The notes under the pieces: generated by a model
Database searches by the model: none
Told to the model about the DNA's origin: nothing
Seen by the model: only the letters and a program-made list of their open reading frames with translations
NCBI GenBank assembly: GCA_004556655.1
Contig: SFGF01000028.1
Coordinates: 1 to 42,664 of the forward strand
Direction of reading: 5' to 3'
Source of the DNA: Lachnospiraceae bacterium
GTDB taxonomy: Bacteria > Bacillota > Clostridia > Lachnospirales > Lachnospiraceae
DNA length: 42,664 nt
Shown: positions 37,726 through 42,664 of the stretch, piece by piece
Numbering within the stretch: the stretch's first letter is position 1
Layout: every line of letters starts with the position of its first letter
Made by a program: the position numbers and the translations under genes

Positions 37726-40227
37726 TTACATTCCTATTAAATCAAACTGTTCAAATGATACAAGAACCTGATAATCTTTTTTCGGATTGCGGTATTTCAG
37801 CTGAACAGACTTCAGACGCTGGCTGTAGTACCAACCACATTCTGCTTCCTCAAATTTTCTGCGATGCAGAAAATGCGGAATCATTTCTCCATCTACAGTC
37901 ACCCAGTAAGGCGCCTTATCTCTGTGGATCATATCAATATACATGGTTTCCACTGCAGTACGGTAATTTCCTTCCTGTTTGAAATCCAGATAAGTACGCT
38001 CTCCAACAGTCATGGTAATATCTGTTTTCAGATACTCTCCCTTTTCATAACTCATGGAAACACCGTCATCCTCGTACAGACAGAATTTTCCGTCTTTGTC
38101 AGCTGCGCACAGAATGGATATTCCTGTTGCCTGCTGGGTGCAGAGATTATTTAATTTATTTGTTGCCATTGGAACGATTGCTCCACTTCTCACAAACAGC
38201 GGAATACTGCTGATGGTTACCGGAATCTCAATCGTCTGTCCGCCGGTATACGGCTGTCTGGTGTAGAAATCATAGAAGGTATCACCTTCCGGCAGATAGA
38301 TGCTGCGGGTTGTTGCTCCCTTCTCCACCACATTGGCAACCAGAAGAGAATCTCCGAACATAAAGTTAACGCCTTCGTCATAGCATTTCGGATCATTCTG
38401 GAATGCACTGCACATAGCTTCCATAATGGGAAGTCCTGTTTCATGAGCTCTCTCAGTCAGTGAGTATAAATAAGGACTCAGCTGATAACGGAACTCAATT
38501 GCTTTACGGATATCGTCTTTCAGATCACTGTACATCCATGGTTCTGTTACTGTATTATCAGTGTTGGTAGAATGAATGGAGAAACGTGGCTGGAAGATTC
38601 CATTCTGGATCCAACGGATAAATAATTCTCCCTCCGGTGCCGGACCATAGAATCCACCGATATCACATCCCTGATTAGCTACTCCGGAGAGTCCCATTCC
38701 AAGGATCGTGGCAATATTATATTTCAGTGCTTCCCAACAGGTAAGATTATCCCCCGCCCATGTCTGTGCATAACGCTGGATACCACAGTGACCGGAACGG
38801 CATACGATATACGGTCTGGTATTGTCAAAGGTCTCATGCACTGCCTCATCTGTAATATGGCACATGATATTGGACATTACTGATTTTAACTGTCCGATGG
38901 TTCCGCCCTTTCCTTCAAAATCACAACGGCAGTCTTTGTCAACCATACTGTCATATTCACAGTTATCATTCCATACAGAACAGGTACCATAATCCAGTAC
39001 ATTTTCTTTCAGAAGCTCTTTCCAGTATTTACGGGTATCGGCATTGGTATAATCTACAAATACACCCTTTCCTCCCCACCAGGTTCCCACACCCGGTTCG
39101 TCACTGTCGCTGGCTTTTACAAACATATTTTTCGCTTTCATATCTTTCAGCATCGGATGAATCAGAAGCATACCCGGTTTTACATTTGGAGTAACTGTGA
39201 TTCCCCTGTCCGCCATCTGTTTGAAGAAATCTTTCGGATCTTTAAAACGCTTTTTATTCCATGTAAATACACATCTCTTTACACCCTTATCTGTTTCTAC
39301 CGTACAGTATCCGGAAGAAAGCTGGAAACCGTCCACAGGAATCTGTTCTTCTTTTGTGGTGTCAATAAAATCTATGATGGCATCGTCACAGTCAGATTCC
39401 AGCTCCGGATAATACATGGAGGAACCCAGATATCCCAGTGCATACCGCGGAAGCAGAGCTGACTTTCCGGTCAGATCTGTATAACGCTCAACAACCTCAC
39501 GGACAGTCGGTCCGGCAATCAGGAACAGGTCGATATCTCCTCCATCCACACGGTAACGGCTGTGCATTTTCCAGTAATTACTCTTTTCCTTACCCATGTC
39601 AAAATCACATTCGTAAGTATTGTGATAAAAATATCCCACTGCCTTTTTCGTTACACGATTCAGTTTGATATAAAATGGGATATGTTTATACAGAGAATCT
39701 GTCTCTTTGGGATTGTAACCCATAGCATCCTTCGGACTCATATTCATAAATTTCTGAGCCTTGTTAAATTCACCACTTTTTTCTCCAAAACCATAAAAGC
39801 AGTCATCCGGAGAAATCTCACTGGTATGAATACGGCGATGATTGCTGTCTTCCTGATAAGCCAGATCCACGATGTCGGCATGCAGCATAGTACCCTCTGC
39901 GTCATAAACACAGATACGGAACGGATCCTTTTCTACAACCACTTTCAGACTTTTTCCCTGAATGACTGCTTTTTCTTCTCCATCTTCCAACTTCATCTCT
40001 GCTGCTGTGATCCGTCTACGATAGTTTTTCAGGAAATCATCCATGCGATCTTCCCATGCAGTCATCACCAGACTGTAGGATTCCTCAGCAAAATCACCAT
40101 CAAATCCTGCGCGGATACGAATGATGGAATCTGTCAGGAAAAGAATACGGATTTCTGTTCCATCGGTGAAAATTGATACATAGTTTTCATTCAGTTTTAC
40201 ATCAAGAACTCTGGTACAGATTTTCAT
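37726..40227 (-). CDS. GH31 alpha-glucosidase-family glycoside hydrolase
   Basis: The 833-residue enzyme has an N-terminal beta domain, a GH31 TIM barrel (about 255-600) and C-terminal beta domains. The nucleophile is Asp421 in SVWNDNCEYD, where NCE replaces the more common MNE; the acid/base is Asp493 in TWAGDN. It probably releases glucose or a related sugar from alpha-linked oligosaccharides. There is no signal peptide, so it acts in the cytosol on imported sugars. The ATG follows AAGGAGG. The AraC regulator upstream is divergent and likely controls it. Specificity (glucose or xylose) cannot be read from sequence. Confidence 0.9.
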   Translation of the reverse strand: MKICTRVLDVKLNENYVSIFTDGTEIRILFLTDSIIRIRAGFDGDFAEESYSLVMTAWEDRMDDFLKNYRRRITAAEMKLEDGEEKAVIQGKSLKVVVEKDPFRICVYDAEGTMLHADIVDLAYQEDSNHRRIHTSEISPDDCFYGFGEKSGEFNKAQKFMNMSPKDAMGYNPKETDSLYKHIPFYIKLNRVTKKAVGYFYHNTYECDFDMGKEKSNYWKMHSRYRVDGGDIDLFLIAGPTVREVVERYTDLTGKSALLPRYALGYLGSSMYYPELESDCDDAIIDFIDTTKEEQIPVDGFQLSSGYCTVETDKGVKRCVFTWNKKRFKDPKDFFKQMADRGITVTPNVKPGMLLIHPMLKDMKAKNMFVKASDSDEPGVGTWWGGKGVFVDYTNADTRKYWKELLKENVLDYGTCSVWNDNCEYDSMVDKDCRCDFEGKGGTIGQLKSVMSNIMCHITDEAVHETFDNTRPYIVCRSGHCGIQRYAQTWAGDNLTCWEALKYNIATILGMGLSGVANQGCDIGGFYGPAPEGELFIRWIQNGIFQPRFSIHSTNTDNTVTEPWMYSDLKDDIRKAIEFRYQLSPYLYSLTERAHETGLPIMEAMCSAFQNDPKCYDEGVNFMFGDSLLVANVVEKGATTRSIYLPEGDTFYDFYTRQPYTGGQTIEIPVTISSIPLFVRSGAIVPMATNKLNNLCTQQATGISILCAADKDGKFCLYEDDGVSMSYEKGEYLKTDITMTVGERTYLDFKQEGNYRTAVETMYIDMIHRDKAPYWVTVDGEMIPHFLHRRKFEEAECGWYYSQRLKSVQLKYRNPKKDYQVLVSFEQFDLIGM

Positions 40228-40334
40228 TACCTGTTGCCTCCTTGTTTATTTATTTTTTATATTTAAAGAATAATTTATAAGTTCGTTCAGAACCAGACAA
40301 AATTTGCTGTCAATCCTATGTTTTTTTACATGTC

Positions 40335-40363
40335 TTGCTCTCCTGTAAAAGTCATGATATCAT
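40335..40363 (+). promoter_or_regulatory. Promoter of the AraC-family regulator gene
   Basis: TTGCTC (40335-40340), a 17-base spacer and TATCAT (40358-40363) form a moderate promoter 78 bp upstream of the regulator start. An imperfect palindrome GTTCGTTCAGAAC (40281-40293) between the divergent genes could be an operator. Confidence 0.5.
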
Positions 40364-40440
40364 AGAGCTAAGAAAATCTATGGACGGATATGGGTTAGCA
40401 GGCGTATTTTGTTATTGAAAAAATGAAGGGGGAATCCGAA

Positions 40441-41253
40441 ATGATCGACCAGGCTGGAATCCGAATGGCTCAGGGAGCCAGCATCACCGGTGAAAGAATT
40501 GCCGGAGTCAATGATAACATGATGAAATCCCATTATCATAATTATTATGAACTGTATTATCTGGAGGACGGGGAACGGTACCATATGATGGAAGACCATA
40601 TGTATGTTATGCGTCCGGGTGAGTTGATTTTATTTTCCCCCTATGTTATGCACCGTTCTTACGGAGATGATGGTATTCCCTTTAAAAGAATTGTACTTTA
40701 TTTTGAAAAAGAAGATATTATTTCTGAAGAACTTCTGGCTGCTCTGGATGACAACAATGGCATGTACCGGCCAGATCCCAAAGTACGCCAGAAACTTCAC
40801 CTTATTCTGGATGAGCTGATCCGGGAATATGAAAACCCGACGGAATTCTATAATGGATACCGGAACACTCTGTTGAATATGCTCCTATATACCCTTCTTA
40901 TGCAGACAAAAAAGGTAGAACCCATAAAAAAAGAAAGCACCAGCCGTATCATCCCGGTCATCAACTTTATCCACCAGCATTATCCGGAAGATATCACGCT
41001 TCAGCAGCTATCCTCCATGTTCTACTTAAGTCCTTCTTACCTCTGCCGGGAATTCAAAAAGCAAACAAACAGTACCATCGTCCAGTATATCAATGTGACA
41101 CGGGTGATGAATGCTCAGAGACAGCTGATGGAAACGGATAAAAACATTACACAGATCAGTACAGAAACCGGTTTTTCAAATCTCACCCATTTTAACCGGG
41201 TATTCAAATCGGTGACTGGTGAGACACCTTCCGGTTACAGAAAGCATCACTAG
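40441..41253 (+). CDS. AraC-family transcriptional regulator
   Basis: The 270-residue protein has an N-terminal cupin sugar-sensing domain (HYHNYYELYYLEDGERYHMMEDHMYVMRPGELILFSPYVMHRS, about 30-75). Two C-terminal helix-turn-helices follow (about 170-268) with SPSYLCREFKKQTN and GFSNLTHFNRVFKSVTGETPSGYR. ATG at 40441 is chosen behind AAGGGGG. It is divergent from the GH31 gene, 213 bp apart, and probably activates it in response to a sugar. Confidence 0.92.
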   Translation: MIDQAGIRMAQGASITGERIAGVNDNMMKSHYHNYYELYYLEDGERYHMMEDHMYVMRPGELILFSPYVMHRSYGDDGIPFKRIVLYFEKEDIISEELLAALDDNNGMYRPDPKVRQKLHLILDELIREYENPTEFYNGYRNTLLNMLLYTLLMQTKKVEPIKKESTSRIIPVINFIHQHYPEDITLQQLSSMFYLSPSYLCREFKKQTNSTIVQYINVTRVMNAQRQLMETDKNITQISTETGFSNLTHFNRVFKSVTGETPSGYRKHH

Positions 41254-41290
41254 CACAAATATTATGTCGAAAGATTTTAATTACACATAG

Positions 41291-41319
41291 TTGACACACG
41301 CTGTGCAAACTGTTAAAAT
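41291..41319 (+). promoter_or_regulatory. Promoter of the Rpn-family gene
   Basis: TTGACA (41291-41296), a 17-base spacer and TAAAAT (41314-41319) are close to the sigma-A consensus. The leader to the start codon would be about 145 nt. Confidence 0.75.
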
Positions 41320-41345
41320 AAAATTGCACATCTGGGAAACATCTA

Positions 41346-41446
41346 AACCGTTCGGTTATTGATTCCCCCTATAAAAATAACTACTATAAGGCGGAAAGCA
41401 GTGAAACGGTAGCGATATCCCAAATATATACGTTTCTTCTTTCCGC
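41346..41446 (+). promoter_or_regulatory. Structured 5' leader of the Rpn-family gene
   Basis: AACC-GTTC-GGTT (41346-41357) is a small hairpin. GCGGAAAG (41391-41398) pairs with CTTTCCGC (41439-41446), and inside it GAAACG (41403-41408) pairs with CGTTTC (41431-41436), giving a two-part stem with a 22-base terminal loop. The outer stem ends 9 bases before the ribosome site. This could be regulatory RNA; I do not recognise a riboswitch class. Confidence 0.5.
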
Positions 41447-41470
41447 ACCATAATGAAAGGAGAAATGTCT

Positions 41471-42334
41471 ATGGCAATACGCAAACTGGAAGATTTGAAT
41501 TTGCTGGATGATTTTTTATTCTGTTCTATGGTTAATTATCCTGAAATTGGAGAAAAATTTATCAGAGAACTGTTACAGGTAATCTTTGGCAAGAAGTTCG
41601 GTACGCTTACTGTGATACCACAAAAAGTATATCCCGGCACTGATACAGATAAGCATGGAACCCGGCTGGATGTCTACATTGAAGAAAATATGACTAACGA
41701 GTCAGAAAACGACATAACAGTATACGATGTAGAGCCGGATAAAAACATAAATGACATAAACATCCTGCCGAAGCGTGTCCGTTTTTATCATGCTAAAATC
41801 GATGCACACAGTCTGAAGTCAGGGGAGAGTTACCGTATGCTGAAAAAGGTCATAGTAATAATGATCACACCTTATGACCCTTTCGGACTGAATCATATGA
41901 TCTATACGATTCGCAATAAATGTGAGGAAATCCCTGAAATGCCATACGATGATGGAGCAAGAACTGTTTTTCTCTATACCAAAGGCACAGAAGGAAATCC
42001 TTCGGCAGAACTGAAACAGTTTCTTCACTATATGGAGCATACCACAGAGGGAAATGCAACAACTGATAATCTTCGAAGCATACATCAGATGGTTAATCTG
42101 ATCAAACAGGATGAGGAGGTGTCACTACAGTATATGAAAATATTTGAACGAGAGGAAATGCTGATTCAACAGGGGATTGAGCAGGGAATTCAACAGGGAA
42201 TTCAACAGGGGCGTAAAGAGGAACAAGCCAATACAGAACTGGAACGTCAAAGGGCAGAAAAAGAAAAAGCAAGAGCAGATCAGCTTGAAAAAGAATTACA
42301 GCATCTAAAAGATCAACTCAAAGAATTCCAATAA
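41471..42334 (+). CDS. Rpn / PD-(D/E)XK nuclease transposase-family protein
   Basis: The 287-residue protein matches the PD-(D/E)XK transposase family (Rpn-like, recombination-promoting nuclease). It opens with LNLLDDFLFCSMVNYPEIGEKFIRELLQVI. The nuclease core pattern GTRLDVYIEE...ITVYDVEPDK follows; the common form has DIEMQ, so the catalytic end is slightly altered. Later blocks include YHAKIDAHSLKSGESYRMLKKVIVIMIT and a Gln/Gly repeat plus coiled-coil tail. ATG at 41471 lies 8 bases behind AAAGGAG. The gene stands alone, and family members are multicopy in Lachnospiraceae genomes. Confidence 0.85.
   Translation: MAIRKLEDLNLLDDFLFCSMVNYPEIGEKFIRELLQVIFGKKFGTLTVIPQKVYPGTDTDKHGTRLDVYIEENMTNESENDITVYDVEPDKNINDINILPKRVRFYHAKIDAHSLKSGESYRMLKKVIVIMITPYDPFGLNHMIYTIRNKCEEIPEMPYDDGARTVFLYTKGTEGNPSAELKQFLHYMEHTTEGNATTDNLRSIHQMVNLIKQDEEVSLQYMKIFEREEMLIQQGIEQGIQQGIQQGRKEEQANTELERQRAEKEKARADQLEKELQHLKDQLKEFQ
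42164..42211 (+). repeat. Four tandem 12-bp repeats in the Rpn-family gene
   Basis: Units ATTCAACAGGGG, ATTGAGCAGGGA, ATTCAACAGGGA and ATTCAACAGGGG run without gaps and encode a repeating Gly-Ile-x-Gln segment before the coiled-coil tail. Unit length is a multiple of three, so slippage would change the linker length and keep the frame. Confidence 0.9.
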
Positions 42335-42340
42335 ACGGTG

Positions 42341-42472
42341 TCAGGCGGGGGGGGGGGGGATTTTTTCTGTAAATCGGTCTTCAACTAAACGACATTGGTA
42401 CAGTTCATCGTATTCATAGGTGACCGTCAAACAGGAACCCATTGGCCCGATAACTGAAGACGCAGCTGACAT
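42341..42472 (-). pseudogene. Possible C-terminal fragment of a leftward gene
   Basis: A 43-codon minus-strand frame contains TVTYEYDELYQCRLVEDRFTEKI followed by four prolines read from the G13 tract, then Ala-stop. The ATG at 42472 has no ribosome site. Another phase upstream also looks protein-like (QEWQFLHDVFVVKHPY) before a stop, so this may be a decayed or frameshifted gene entering from the repeat. I do not recognise the family. Confidence 0.25.
42347..42359. repeat. Run of 13 G
   Basis: The run lies 13 bases behind the stop of the Rpn-family gene, in the sequence TCAGGC-(G)13-ATTTTTT. It may be a slippage-prone tract or an assembly or sequencing artefact. No pairing C run is nearby. 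Confidence 0.9.
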
Positions 42473-42567
42473 TTTTCTATTTATACGGATGTTTCACCAC
42501 GAACACATCATGCAAAAACTGCCACTCCTGCACTGTTGCCGGTTCCCAGGCCGATTCTCAGATTTCC
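42360..42567. other. Gap before the right terminal repeat
   Basis: Apart from the possible leftward fragment ending at 42341, I see no gene, promoter or clear hairpin here. Short frames on both strands are interrupted by stops. Confidence 0.5.
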
Positions 42568-42662
42568 CTTGAGTTTCCGCAAACTGTAATTTCAAAATGA
42601 ATATAGTCTATCAAAGTACCAATCTGCCCAACTTTTGAAAAGATATAGAGTGGCAGCTTTAT
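42568..42662. repeat. Right copy of the 95-bp perfect terminal inverted repeat
   Basis: This segment is the exact reverse complement of bases 1-95; two further bases (GA) follow it at the contig end. The sequence on the inner side differs completely from that beside the left copy, so the repeat edge is sharp at 42568. Confidence 0.95.
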
Positions 42663-42664
42663 GA

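Noticed and set aside
42339..42345. Left end of an IS21-type insertion sequence (TGTCAGG)
   Set aside because: Only a few bases fit, no istA or istB-like frame follows, and no matching end is seen.
1..42664. CRISPR array or cas genes
   Set aside because: No spaced identical repeats of 24-40 bp and no cas-like proteins were found. The AcrIIA9-like gene is the only CRISPR-related hint.

Overview
The window looks like a chromosomal contig from a low-to-mid GC, Gram-positive gut anaerobe of the Clostridia, most likely family Lachnospiraceae. This rests on the gene order ecfA-ecfT-truA-rplM-rpsI and tig-clpP-clpX-lon-engB, AGGAGG-type ribosome sites, frequent TTG/GTG starts, and protein sequences typical of that group. 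I cannot fix the genus from sequence alone.

Positions 1-9790 are a mobile element. Reading leftward it carries pcfJ (cut by the contig edge), a PcfK/AcrIIA9-family gene, an RNase H-like gene and an HUH-type replication initiator with a candidate nick site and hairpins next to it. Beyond these lies a dense set of very small genes that includes a tRNA-like RNA without an anticodon arm. A lysogeny-type switch follows: a Cro-like DUF739 protein faces a LexA/S24-type repressor, with four copies of a GTTTAG-N4-CTAAAC operator. Then come dinD, a tyrosine integrase and a ribbon-helix-helix protein. The element abuts the 3' side of rpsI.

Positions 9836-24446 are core chromosome, almost all leftward: ribosomal proteins S9 and L13, TruA, the ECF transporter module (with its two ATPases fused into one protein), an EamA exporter, the proteostasis block engB-lon-clpX-clpP-tig, a DJ-1-like protein, proC and a secreted NlpC/P60 hydrolase. 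Positions 24573-41253 are environmental response and metabolism: an orphan NMT1-type lipoprotein, a potassium operon in which KtrB and KtrA are followed by KdpD and KdpE rather than a Kdp pump, an HD-domain protein, a membrane-bound spermidine-synthase-like protein, a four-gene two-component/membrane operon, and a GH31 alpha-glucosidase divergent from an AraC regulator. The window ends with an Rpn/PD-(D/E)XK transposase-family gene behind a structured leader.

The first 95 bases recur as a perfect inverted copy at the very end. PcfJ is cut exactly where that repeat begins, so both contig ends probably run into copies of the same repeat. The most unusual signals are the anticodon-less tRNA-like RNA and the replication region of the left element.
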